DNA of 58,048 nucleotides from Seminavis robusta (Eukaryota > Bacillariophyta > Bacillariophyceae > Naviculales > Naviculaceae). This document shows positions 22,075-31,540 of the stretch, piece by piece. The position numbers were made by a program, and so were the translations under genes. The notes under the pieces were generated by a model. It was not told the DNA's origin and made no database searches. It saw only the letters and a list, made by a program, of their open reading frames with translations. The number at the start of each line of letters is the position of its first letter. Within the stretch, counting starts at the first letter, position 1. The DNA lies in assembly GCA_903772945.1 (NCBI GenBank), contig CAICTM010000590.1, forward strand, positions 1 through 58,048, in the 5' to 3' direction.

Positions 22075-23269
22075 CTTGCTTTTCTCTTGAATTTATAAAT
22101 AAGAGTTTGCTCTTCTTTCAAGTTTCAATGGTTTGCAAGGTTTTGGCTGAGCAGAAAATCTAACGGCACCGGTCGCCATGCAGGATCTTTGTTGTCGATG
22201 TTCAAAAGATCTATGATAGTACCAGTTATGATGTCATGATTGTACCGGATTGAAGATTCAACAAATCTTGGGCTCCACGCATGACCATAATTAGAAGCCA
22301 GGTAAGCGGCTTACTACCAAGTATGCATACTTGTCGATGTAGCATTTTTGAGGAAGTCTAAGTCTCAACCCACAGAACAATAGGTGGCTTTGTTAGAGTG
22401 CTAGCTAGCTAGAACTAGAGCTTGGATGCACAAGTACTAGTAGCCAAAGCCGTAGCTTGTCACGCTAAAACCACATTGAATAGCTCATTGAATATTGCAG
22501 CCTTTCGCTACTGGCACGAAAGTTATTTCAAATACCGAAAACTGTCACAGCCAGTTGGACTCTGGCTGGCAACCCAATTGCCACAAACAAAGGAGCCGGC
22601 AACCGAAGCAGCAGCTTGGCTACCTCTTCTCTCGGCAGGGTACTAGCTAGTAGAAGATACAATTCGAGGCGGGGAGAACAGGCGAGAACAATGCAAAGGA
22701 AGTGAGCTGGTATTAGGAGCTAGTAAGAGGAGATACTAGCTAGTAGTCTAGCTAAGTGATGACAGGATACAGGATTCATACAGCTTGCGACGACAACCAG
22801 AGAGCCTACGTGCCTACCGGTACAATCTGACAATGCAGCCCGAAAAAATAACGAAGGAGCACACAGGAAGCCGGCTCCCTAAATCCTCTACTCCAGTGCA
22901 TGCCTGCTGCTCGTCGGCGGCAACCGTCACCAACGACTCACCATGTCTTAGTCGATGAGCTCTTGATGAAAGAGCGGTGAAAACTTGAAAACTTGATAAA
23001 AGTTCAATCATCACGGGTTGGCAACTGTAGGTTTTCGGTAGCTATTTTGCTACAGTTAAGTTGCTGGTGGATACATACATGAAGTAAGTATCGCAACTCG
23101 CAGTATGTATCGCAACTCGCACTCTGCAATCTGGTATCCAAGTCTCAAAAAGGAGCTTCGAGAATCTGGTTGCTTGCTCACAATAGAGGACGAATCATAA
23201 AACCGACTTGCTTCTAGCTAGGACCTCAACTTGAACTCTGTAGCTACATCCCAACCAGTCTCTGCCAAG
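22075..23269. other. Spacer before small-gene cluster
   Basis: No gene supported. It holds CTAG runs (near 22402), a TACCGGTA palindrome (22815-22822) and a short direct duplication of gtatcgcaactcgca (about 23086-23120). A TATA-like ttataaata lies at about 22091-22099, next to the sulfotransferase start. Confidence 0.45.
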
Positions 23270-23659
23270 ATGATCCCTACTATGATTCTTATCCCCCATG
23301 GTGCTGCCTATTCTCATGTGACTATGCATACCGGCAGGGACCACAACCATAAGCAACAGCGACCGCAACAGCCACAGCAACGGCCAGAGGATGTCTCCAC
23401 TACTCGATGGCAGTGCCAAGACAAGAAGCCTCAGAGGACTTCTGTTTCTTCCCACGATGATTCCATGCATCGAGGATCAGTGCTAGTGGTACCGGTACCT
23501 GCCCTAGAAGAAAAATGCACCATGCCACTTCCCCAACATCCAATCATGGTACCATGTATCGCTGCTGGTATGGACAACAGTATGAGCGACTCCAATCCTC
23601 GCCGCCCTCACCGCAGAGGCAGCTACGCTCCCACTTCGCGATGGTCTTCGGCTGCCTAG
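23270..23659 (+). CDS. MIPTMILIP small protein, copy 1
   Basis: 129 residues, first of three paralogous small genes on the plus strand. It opens with MIPTMILIP, then SHVT, a Gln/Pro/His-rich middle (about 25-45), TRWQCQD, MHRGS, and ends in RRPHRRGSYAPTSRWSSA. The N-terminal and C-terminal blocks recur in copies 2 and 3, while the middle varies in length, so the frame is under selection or recently duplicated. The start hydrophobic stretch is too short for a clear signal peptide. RRGS/HRGS blocks look like basophilic kinase sites. No known family is recognised and no function can be assigned. A TACCGGTA palindrome lies inside it at 23490-23497. Confidence 0.65.
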   Translation: MIPTMILIPHGAAYSHVTMHTGRDHNHKQQRPQQPQQRPEDVSTTRWQCQDKKPQRTSVSSHDDSMHRGSVLVVPVPALEEKCTMPLPQHPIMVPCIAAGMDNSMSDSNPRRPHRRGSYAPTSRWSSAA

Positions 23660-24131
23660 TAACAAGCACTCCCTCATCTGCACAGCAGCCATTGTCTCAA
23701 ACGCGGAAACCACGAACCTCAAACTACGATGAAACTAGTGAACAGCCATAAATCTTAGTTAGACACAAAAGGTACAAACCAAGCAGTATACATGTTGCCT
23801 TCCTCTTCCCCCTGCCTGTCAAAATACTTCAGCTTGTTGCTGGTACTGTGATACAACTCGGCGTAGGATAGGCTTGCTTAGTATGACTTTGTACCTACCG
23901 GTACAACCAAGTGCACATCCAAAGCCACCCCAGGTTTTGTTCCCATTACCCCTTCCTGCAGCAACGCAGCCTCAAGCAAGCTGTACGTTGGGGCAAGCAA
24001 GAAGCAAGAACTCCGATCGGTACAGGTAGAAGTAGCAATACTACTCTTGTGAAAAGGCTCCAAACCACCCGTTTCCATGTTGCCAAAGAGAGGTTCGGAT
24101 ATACTGTGCCGACTCAAAACCTCAAGCCTTG

Positions 24132-24143
24132 CCCCCCCCCCCC
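24132..24143. repeat. C12 homopolymer
   Basis: Twelve consecutive C in spacer DNA of the small-gene cluster. Length variation and assembly error are both likely here. Confidence 0.8.
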
Positions 24144-25983
24144 ATCGAATCCTTTTCAACTCCACCCACTACACTCATGTGGCTGGATTCCTGTACGTTG
24201 CTTGGCTGCCTGCTAGTACGAAGCAAGTTCCTGTGCTTCTTGCTTGGCTCCTCTGTGTATTTGGCGCCTGCTACAGGGACAATCAAGAAGCCACTTGACT
24301 GGGCATGTTTGGCATGAACCCGCGGACAGAAGGCAAAAAAGCAATCGAAGTTTCGCCCATTCCAGGATTGCAACTTTGTCTCGTTCTGAGCTGGGCTCCA
24401 GAGGCTTGGCTTGCTGCATGGTAAATGCTCCAATGATGGGTACAATTTCCTGCTGGAAGCAGCCGCCCACAGGATTTAGCCTCTGCCAAGCTTACACATG
24501 GACGAAAAGTGCGAACGTAGAGCAACTTGGACCGGCTGTCCCTTGCCAAATCTACAAATCGGCGAGTGAAGCCAACGCTTCATCATGAACTTGGACAACG
24601 TTTCCCACCATAGTATACTTGAATCAGGGAAGTTTCTGCTTTGCTAGTCGACGTTGCATGGCTGAAACAACTACACATAAAGGACCCTAGGCCGAGCTGG
24701 CTGCTAGCTGTATGCATCAACTTCCTCCTTCCTTCCTTCCTTTCTTTCTGCCAGGCTGCATGCCAATATGGAAGTCGTCTTTTGCTCGCTCGACCCAGAG
24801 TTACTCGGAGGCCATGATGACGACGATGATGAATAACTGTTTACTTACGCAGTCATTCAAGTACGAAGTTGGGATGTACAGGGCGACCCATGGCTTGCAC
24901 AGTGACGAAGCCGCAAGCGACGACATACAGGTCGTACGACGACCTAAAAGCAACTTATTGTCATCTCTTTCCCCTTGAAGTGGACTTGACGAATCGACGT
25001 TCTTCCCTCAAACCAGAGAGGACTCAGAGTCACTCCGAGCTGTGCCTTGTGCAACAGCAGCACTCCGTACTTTACCCACCGTACCGGTACTCGGTGGCCT
25101 TTGCAAGGAAAGGACTCGACTCAGCAATGACCGATTCCAGTACTTGCCGTGCGAGGAGTAACCAACGAACTTGAAGAGCTCTTGAAGTCGACCTGGAAGG
25201 GTGCCCAGTGGCGAACCAGCACAAGCGGGGGTAGTTTTACATCGCTCAGTGGTTTAGCCGTCGTTTGCCTTGAGATCGATTGAACATTGTCACTGCACTC
25301 TTGACGTGAACATCGTTCCCTTTCCCTTTGAACTTTCCTTTGTAGTTTTGGAGGTGTGTTTTGAAAAAATATTAATGACACTCCAGTCCTCAGGCCTACT
25401 CACTACTCAGTAGCGACCCAGCTTTATGAGCTCTTTATGTCAAGACATGATGTTCTTGTTGAAGCTTGGTTGCCATCCACGAGTACAACGTTCTCTGTTT
25501 GGCCAGTATCGTGGCTGGCCGCGAGCCAATTACCTATAAGGAAACATGCAAGGAAACAGCAACCGAATCCAAGGGTTTGGAGTCATGCCAGTAGCTGTAA
25601 TCTTGCTCTCTGCGTGGCTTCGTACTGGGTACTGGTGAAGCTATGCAACTTGGAAGCCTAATCGTTGATTGCGATTGGAACCACTAAAAACTATGATATA
25701 ACTGTTGTTGGTGTGACCAAGAATTGGATAGCAGGCTACGATGTGACGATTGGTAGAATTTGTACTGGAGTCTACTAGGTCGCCAGAAAAACCTGCCAGG
25801 ACTTGAGCGGTTCAACCCAACCAAGCTGGCTTATCGTGAGACCAGGTGGATCGCTGTGGATGACAAAACTATGCATAGAGCTAGCTAGCTACCTGGTAGA
25901 AGCTGTGCTACAGTGCTACACTACTAGTGCGTGCGACCTACTGTACGATGTACCATTGTACTCCTCTACTCTGGACTCTACTA

Positions 25984-26008
25984 CTAGCTAGCTAGCTAGC
26001 TAGCTGGC
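25984..26008. repeat. (CTAG)n tract
   Basis: Five or more uninterrupted CTAG units, self-complementary. The same tetranucleotide recurs in most spacers of the window. Confidence 0.85.
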
Positions 26009-26689
26009 TAGACTAATAGCAAATAGCTACTGAGTACTAATTATTATTGCGTACTCATCAGGAATGATAAATCCAACTGGGACAAAAAGGTGAACTCGAT
26101 GATTGACCCAGTAGCGAAGAGAAGGAGAAGGCTTCGTCAAATTCTTTGTAAGATGAACCTTCAGAGCGTAACCGGCACTGATACCCCGAAGGCGAATGAA
26201 ACAGCCAAAAGTCACAAAGTCATCGTAAGTGACAAAGGACAAAGGCCAAAGAGCTCATCAAGTAAGCTGAAGTACGTAGATCTAGCAGTATCTAGCTATG
26301 GTACCTGGTACGTCACATGCTCAGCAACGACCTGGTTGCCAGTGATGACCTTGCAATAAACAGAGAAAGAAGGCTACCTGGTATGTACTCGAGTATCTGG
26401 ATATTAGTGTTACACTCTCCATGGAAACCGGTACTGCAGATCACGCATGATGAACTGTTCTCTTTCTATTCTGGAGCCTATTCCTGTACCAGCTACTGTA
26501 CTAGTAATAGAATTGGGTCACTTGCAAAGGAGAAGTTCAGTACATTCGTGGGAGCTCTCGTGGCACTGAGCCAACGACGCGCTGTTCTGATGATGCGCTG
26601 ATGAAGCGCTGGCATGATGGCAGCCGCTCAGTGGGATGAGCTGTCGAGCTGCTGTCGGCAGTGATGAGTTTTGAGTTTCTTTCCTTTTT

Positions 26690-26727
26690 GAAGTTGGAGG
26701 GTAAAAAAGCCTAGACTGTGTGGTTTT
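26690..26727 (+). promoter_or_regulatory. Conserved block upstream of copy 2
   Basis: gaagttggag..gtaaaaaagcctagactgtg..gttt matches 28398-28433 with few differences. It lies about 220 bp before the copy 2 ATG; the partner lies about 390 bp before the copy 3 ATG. It is either a shared promoter element or a leftover of the duplication. Confidence 0.4.
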
Positions 26728-26908
26728 GTGTAGGTATGAACTATTGAAGTTGGCATACAGTGTTCACCAATCAAGCAATGTTCGAAGTGAAGATTCGGAT
26801 TCGATCCCAAGGCATCATCAGATCCTGCTGGGGCTGCCTTTGTGCAGGTCTCACAATTTCGATTCGAGGAAAACATCAAACGCAACGATACCTTAGCTAG
26901 CTAGCACC

Positions 26909-27166
26909 ATGATCCCCACCATGATTCTCATCCCCTGCGACGCAGCTTCTTCTCATGTGACAACTGTCAAGAGCCACCGCCAACAGCATTATGAAAGCCG
27001 CTACGAGGAGCCCCAAAGAACGAAGGCAACGTTGGCACTTCCTGGACCTCCCATTATGGAACCCAAGTTGGCACAATCCAAGCGACGAGGAAGCAACGAC
27101 TTTTTGCCGCGCTGCCCAAGTCGTCAGGTCAGCCAACTCCCTTCACGATGGGCTTCTGAACAATAA
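26909..27166 (+). CDS. MIPTMILIP small protein, copy 2
   Basis: 85 residues, the shortest paralogue. MIPTMILIPCDAASSHVTT is nearly identical to the copy 3 start, including a Cys that copy 1 replaces with His. The middle has LALPGPPIMEP, parallel to SLPGPPITE of copy 3, then KRRGS, and the C-terminus is a degraded version of the shared end (RQVSQLPSRWASEQ). CTAG-type sequence lies directly before the ATG, as in copy 3. It may be drifting at its 3' end. Function unknown. Confidence 0.65.
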   Translation: MIPTMILIPCDAASSHVTTVKSHRQQHYESRYEEPQRTKATLALPGPPIMEPKLAQSKRRGSNDFLPRCPSRQVSQLPSRWASEQ

Positions 27167-27738
27167 CTTTCTTTCTCGAAGCAAGAGAAAGCAAGAGGCA
27201 TCTCCCTCCTTTATCATTACCTTCTGTACACTACTCAATCATAACCCAAACCAATTTAGAATGCAACTTTACACTCAATCAAGCAATCTCTACTACCTAG
27301 ACGTTAGACTAGCTAGTTCCTCGTTTCTTAGCTTTACCAAAAATTTCCAATACTAGGGCTAACTGCACAAAGCTGAATGGTCGGCCCTGTGGCTGGCTCC
27401 ATTCTGCCTTTACGCCGATGGCTGCCAGCCAACCGGAATCGAATCCCAAAAGACTGCCACTCCAAGATCGGGGGGGGGGGGCTGCCGAGCAAGCCCATGG
27501 ACGAGGAAGGCAACTCCTAAAAACCAAAAACCAGGCCAACCTGCTGTAGCTGCGCGGTACCGTAGCTGCACCTGAAGACGAAGCGACCCAATACACAATA
27601 CACTGCCACTGAACATCTATCTACAATAAGAAGCAACCTATAACATCAATAACAGTATTGAAAGCAAGAACAGCATGATCTGATTACTGCAGATGCCAAG
27701 ATCATGGCTGATACCGTTCTACCAAGAAACTTTAATCT
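27167..27738. other. Spacer with G12 tract
   Basis: No gene. A run of 12 G lies at 27470-27481. Confidence 0.45.
27470..27481. repeat. G12 homopolymer
   Basis: Twelve consecutive G, 3.3 kb from the C12 tract; the flanks of the two tracts are not alike. Confidence 0.8.
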
Positions 27739-28092
27739 CTAGAGGCCTATACAAGAGTCGAGGCCCTCCTCGCCCAAGATCGTGGCTAGTTCAGTAGGGA
27801 ATCGAATCGATCGCTGATCCATGAAGGCGTTGTACTGTACAAACAGGCCATCATAAACTTCGATTCTCTTGCTACAAGATGTCATGTAGCTGGAGGGAAT
27901 GCCCCAGGTCGTAGTTGCACAAGGGGGAGAAAAAGCACCAGCCATCAAGACATACACCAAAACTGAAGCTACACTGCTGGCAGATACTGCTTCTTTGGTG
28001 TGGGGAGTATGAAAGACGACGGTCAAGTACTGTTGGCAGGCACTGGCTTCTCTACGGATATGTCCGAGGTCATACTTGGTCAAAGAGGGCAT
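27739..28092 (-). CDS. Hypothetical protein, antisense within the small-gene cluster
   Basis: 117 codons from an ATG at 28092 on the minus strand, between copies 2 and 3. Composition is protein-like: a basic start (SLTKYDLGHIRREAS), a hydrophobic centre (VASVLVYVLMAGAF) that could be one membrane segment, and an acidic tail. No family recognised, and no second copy is seen between copies 1 and 2. Confidence 0.35.
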   Translation of the reverse strand: MPSLTKYDLGHIRREASACQQYLTVVFHTPHTKEAVSASSVASVLVYVLMAGAFSPPCATTTWGIPSSYMTSCSKRIEVYDGLFVQYNAFMDQRSIRFPTELATILGEEGLDSCIGL

Positions 28093-28785
28093 CAGAAATA
28101 AAGACTAGCTAGACTGCTAACATTGAAAACGAGATGCTAGCTAGTACCGGTACATGTAGTTGATAGCCGAGGCTCTAGCTAGCTGCGCGGCTATCAGCAC
28201 TCTCTGCTCTGTGGTGAAGACGGAGCGCTGCTGAGTGAGGACTGCTATCCTATCCACCCTGTCCCCGACTTTCTTGATGGAAGCATTCGTTTCTTCAGGC
28301 AGGATCGGAGAGATCTGTCTGCCAGTATCCGAATGTCCGAAAATAATAATAGTGTCTCAGATCTCAGATCTTTGGAACGACTCGACTCCCGGACCTTGAA
28401 GTTTGGAAGGTAAAAGCCTAGACTGTGCTGTTTGAAGTACAACCGTGAACATGGTTGAACTAAGAGAAAGGCCCCTTGTTCTTTGGTGTTTCTTATCCAC
28501 CTGTCCAGGTGTTTCAGTGGTTCAAAACATGTTCGCATCAGCCTCGCAATCAATCCCGTGGGTCGCCTTTCTTCGTTTGAGTGGCGAAAATAGTATTGGT
28601 CGAACTTTGGTAGTCAAAACAGTGGGTGACTACCAGCGGGCAGCAGATGATGATAATGATGATGATGAGGGAGACCAAGAAAATATGTTCCAGGTTAGCT
28701 CACAATTTTTTGCTCTCAGAGACAAAAACAACAGCAACAAACCAACATCCCTAGCTAGCTAGCTACTACTACTACTAGTAACAAG
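28093..28785. other. Spacer upstream of small-gene copy 3
   Basis: Holds a TACCGGTA palindrome (28145-28152), a block shared with the copy 2 upstream region (28398-28433) and CTAG plus CTA repeats directly before the copy 3 ATG. Confidence 0.45.
28398..28433 (+). promoter_or_regulatory. Conserved block upstream of copy 3
   Basis: Partner of 26690-26727, sharing gaagtttgga..gtaaaagcctagactgtg. See that entry. Confidence 0.4.
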
Positions 28786-29121
28786 ATGATCCCCACAATG
28801 ATTCTCATCCCCTGCGATTCCTGCTCTTCGCATGTGACCACACTCAAAAGCCAACAGTGCAACCAGCAACCAGAAGACTGCCGCAATGCTCGGTGGGAAT
28901 GCCAAGACACAACCGAGAATGTGCCTGCTTGCCCCATGCGCAGAGGCTCTATGCTTCCTCCCATGAAAAAGCCCACCATGGAGGCTCCATTGTCACTCCC
29001 CGGACCTCCCATTACGGAATTGGTGCGATCCTCCAGTACCGGAAGCTACGACTCTTTGCCTCGCCGCCCCCTTCGCCAAGGCAGCTACCGTTCCAAGTCG
29101 CGATGGTCTTCGGCTATCTAG
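28786..29121 (+). CDS. MIPTMILIP small protein, copy 3
   Basis: 111 residues and the best-preserved paralogue. Blocks in order: MIPTMILIPCDSCSSHVTT, a Gln/Cys-rich middle with QQPEDCRNARWECQD (matching PEDVSTTRWQCQD of copy 1), MRRGSM, SLPGPPITE (matching copy 2), TGSYDSLPRRPLRQGSY and SRWSSA at the end. It links copies 1 and 2, each of which lacks one of its blocks. Paired RxGS motifs may be phosphorylated. There is no membrane segment beyond the short N-terminal hydrophobic stretch. Function unknown. Confidence 0.7.
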   Translation: MIPTMILIPCDSCSSHVTTLKSQQCNQQPEDCRNARWECQDTTENVPACPMRRGSMLPPMKKPTMEAPLSLPGPPITELVRSSSTGSYDSLPRRPLRQGSYRSKSRWSSAI

Positions 29122-30155
29122 TCTAATGCATCAAAGATGCAAGCAAGAATGGCTATGTGAAGCTATATGTAAATACACTACCTCCAAATCAAATCAAATC
29201 AAATCATAACTTAGAACAACCAATTAGAATTCAATCATTCAATAGCTATCAGTCATCAGTCTACTAGCTAGCTATCTTGGCTTTTAAAAGTCATCTTGTA
29301 TCTTGTAGTAGTTCAGTTGACTGCCTCGAATCGAATCGGCCCAGGACTGCGCAAGTGCTTCTAAAGGAAGAGTGGCAGCAAGCTTGGCTGCTCGTCAGAG
29401 CTCAGCATCAATACGGTAGTCTACCGTAGAATGTACTAGTATTCCACCAAGCCAATCAGTCGCCCTACTACGGCACTGTCCGCTCTATCTTTTAGCCAGG
29501 TGAATGAATGGATGGATAGAAAGGCTCCAGCAAGTTTTTGTTTCAAAAGGAATTGCGGTCGGCAGACAGCCCCACCCTCCGTAAGCTCTCGCTTCTATCC
29601 GCTCAGCAGCTTTATCCAAGACTACAACGAGCAGTCCAGGTCCAACAATCACTACCAGGTACAACTACTAGTACCCCTCGATGCATGGCTGAGGGCTCTT
29701 TAGTTGGAGTACGGTACTGTACTGGTAGCAACCGAGAAACTATTAATAAGTCTCTTTGCAACAAGTACAGTACTAGTACATTTTTGGAAGGAGCGAGCCA
29801 TAGCAATAGTACTACACCTGTCCCCTTGGACCCGAAATCCTGCTTACAAAGCTAAAGAATCGTCCTCCAGCCGAGAAAACCCAAAGACTGCTCATCCGGT
29901 CCAGCTACCAATGGCTATCAATGGCTACCAATGGCTACCAATGGCAAGCTTACTTGGCTGGAGGCGGACGTGGTTGTGGTTGTGGACTAGCTATAGCATA
30001 CATGCAGTATGGATCAGACTGACGAGGGGATGAAGTACAAGTAGATGAAGTAAAGGTATTGGTTATTAGTGTTACAGATTCCATCTTTGGTCTTTGGATG
30101 ATAATGATGAAAGTTGCTTGGAGGGAGGATAGGAGAGATGGAGCAATAGATTTAG
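29122..30155. other. Spacer
   Basis: No supported gene. Includes a caaatcaaatcaaatcat run near 29187 and the 10-base tandem repeat at 29905-29946. Confidence 0.45.
29905..29946 (+). repeat. 10-bp tandem repeat, four units
   Basis: Units of taccaatggc/tatcaatggc are repeated four times. Confidence 0.8.
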
Positions 30156-30737
30156 TTAGATGCGAGGGCGTGTGGTTCGTGCCCGGAGCGCTTGGAACCA
30201 TGCCAATGGGCGCTTGCCCTGGCTACTGCTGCGTGTGGTGCTACTAGTAAAGCTGGTAAGGATGGCAGTATGGCTCTTGTCTTGTGGTTGCTGTTGTTTG
30301 CGCGCTGCTTCGGCATCTTTGACCCCCATTTTGCGAGCTTTGACTCGATCGGCTTTGGAGTGCGCTTTGGCAACGTCACGCAAGTCTTCTAGATCGCAGT
30401 CTCCAAACTCGACTACTTGTGATCGGTATTCCTTAACCACGGCGCGGGTGTGCTTGAGAGCCTTTTCTTCGCGGCTGTATCCCTTTTGGTAGTTCTCCAG
30501 ACCTCGCCAGGAGAGTTCAGACTCTTCTAGTTGTTTCTTGGGGCAAAGCTTGGCGCGAGTGATCTCTTGGCTGACTTTGATCTGAAGCTGTCGGCCGTTG
30601 TACCAAACTGCGGACTTGCAATCACTTGGAACGGATTCCACTGTGTGAGTGGTGGATTCTCCAAAGCTTACTTGCTTGCCAGCAGGATTACTGGAAGAGC
30701 TCATGCTTTTGTTGCTGGTGGGGGCTACTCGTACCAT
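30156..30737 (-). CDS. Conserved diatom-type hypothetical protein
   Basis: 193 residues from the ATG at 30737. It starts with KQVSFGESTTHTVE, then AVWYNGRQLQIKVSQE, then SWRGLENYQKGYSREEK and a helical Arg/Lys/Ala segment (LEDLRDVAKAHSKADRVKAR) ending near GVKDAEAARKQ. This order (VSF start, WY motif, RGLE, Ser/Ala-rich tail helix) matches a widespread diatom family of unknown function that I recall from other diatom genomes. No signal peptide or membrane span, so it is probably cytosolic or nuclear. The C-terminus is Ser/Arg-rich. It faces small-gene copy 3, so the two are convergent. Confidence 0.65.
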   Translation of the reverse strand: MVRVAPTSNKSMSSSSNPAGKQVSFGESTTHTVESVPSDCKSAVWYNGRQLQIKVSQEITRAKLCPKKQLEESELSWRGLENYQKGYSREEKALKHTRAVVKEYRSQVVEFGDCDLEDLRDVAKAHSKADRVKARKMGVKDAEAARKQQQPQDKSHTAILTSFTSSTTRSSSQGKRPLAWFQALRARTTRPRI

Positions 30738-31283
30738 CTTGTTGGATTGTTGCTTGTTTGCCTCTGATCAGAATTGAAATTGTGAGATTACTTCTTCTCA
30801 ACCTCATAGATTTCCTGCTTCACAACAAAGAGTACCTCGGTACCGATTCTCAAGGCCTGCTACTATGGGAAGCTAGGCGGCAACATTAATCATGTCAAAT
30901 AAAGTGCATAGGGCACTTGAGGATGCGTAAACCGCTTTTGGCGGCAAGGACCTAACCAATGCGGCCCCGATAACAGATGCGTTCGCACGTTCAATAAATC
31001 ATTGTTTTCCATCTTTTCGTCGTTGTGCACGATAGGCTCTACTGAATCACTATAGATGATCGGGGTTTCGTGAGAATCTTGGCAAAGGATCGTGCCAACA
31101 GTGAATGCAAAATCAACTCCCACAGCTTCCCTGCACAGCTCCCAATATTTCAAAGCTGCACGGAGCCACACCAATCACAGTATTGGTAGCATCCAAACAT
31201 GATGGTCGTAAGATCCAATTACATGTACCACGCTAAAGCATCCCAAAGCACTTTCGTCATCTGGAAGACAGCTTTGGATACCA
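30738..31283. other. Spacer
   Basis: One minus-strand frame (30890-31174) is open but has no ATG near its start and no recognised feature. Confidence 0.4.
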
Positions 31284-31363
31284 GGTAGATGCGGTAATAA
31301 ATAATCTTGATTAAAATATGCAGAGTAAACGTTATCCTTAACCCTATTTTTACCGCATCTACC
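31284..31363. mobile_element. Small MITE-like inverted-repeat element
   Basis: ggtagatgcggtaa (31284-31297) and its exact reverse complement (31350-31363) flank a 52-bp A/T-rich centre. Bases outside also pair loosely (tacca/tggta). Related but poorer fragments occur near 35175 and 48880 (aggtaggtgcggtaac; taccacatctacc). Confidence 0.5.
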
Positions 31364-31430
31364 CTTCTGGTACGAAACTTAACAGACACGGTCGTCCATA
31401 CCCGTACCTACGAACAGTCCCACAGTTTCA

Positions 31431-31540
31431 GTCCCGGAGCACTAATGAGCGCTCATTAGTGCTCCATGGCGCACTAATGAGCGCTCGGAGCACTAATGAG
31501 CGCTCATTAGTGCTCCGAGCGCTCATTAGTGCTCCGGGAC
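31431..31540. repeat. 110-bp nested perfect palindrome array
   Basis: Two identical 30-bp perfect palindromes (31436-31465 and 31487-31516), each built on gcactaatgagc and its complement. The second is itself flanked by a 16-bp inverted pair (31471-31486 and 31517-31532). The outermost 24 bp (31431-31454 and 31517-31540, starting gtcccggagc) are perfectly inverted too. The array can form alternative cruciforms. No ORF. Confidence 0.9.

Larger units (their letters stand above)
23660..26908. other. Long spacer between small-gene copies 1 and 2
   Basis: Over 3 kb without a convincing gene. It contains a C12 tract (24132-24143), TACCGGTA palindromes at 23896 and 25082, a (CTAG)n run (25984-26008) and, at 26690-26727, a block shared with the region upstream of copy 3. 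Confidence 0.45.

Noticed and set aside
24132..27481. C12 and G12 tracts as parts of one inverted repeat
   Set aside because: Flanking bases do not match in inverse orientation; they are independent homopolymers.
30890..31174. Minus-strand ORF of 94 codons
   Set aside because: No ATG at its start, no homology-like motif and surrounded by repeats.
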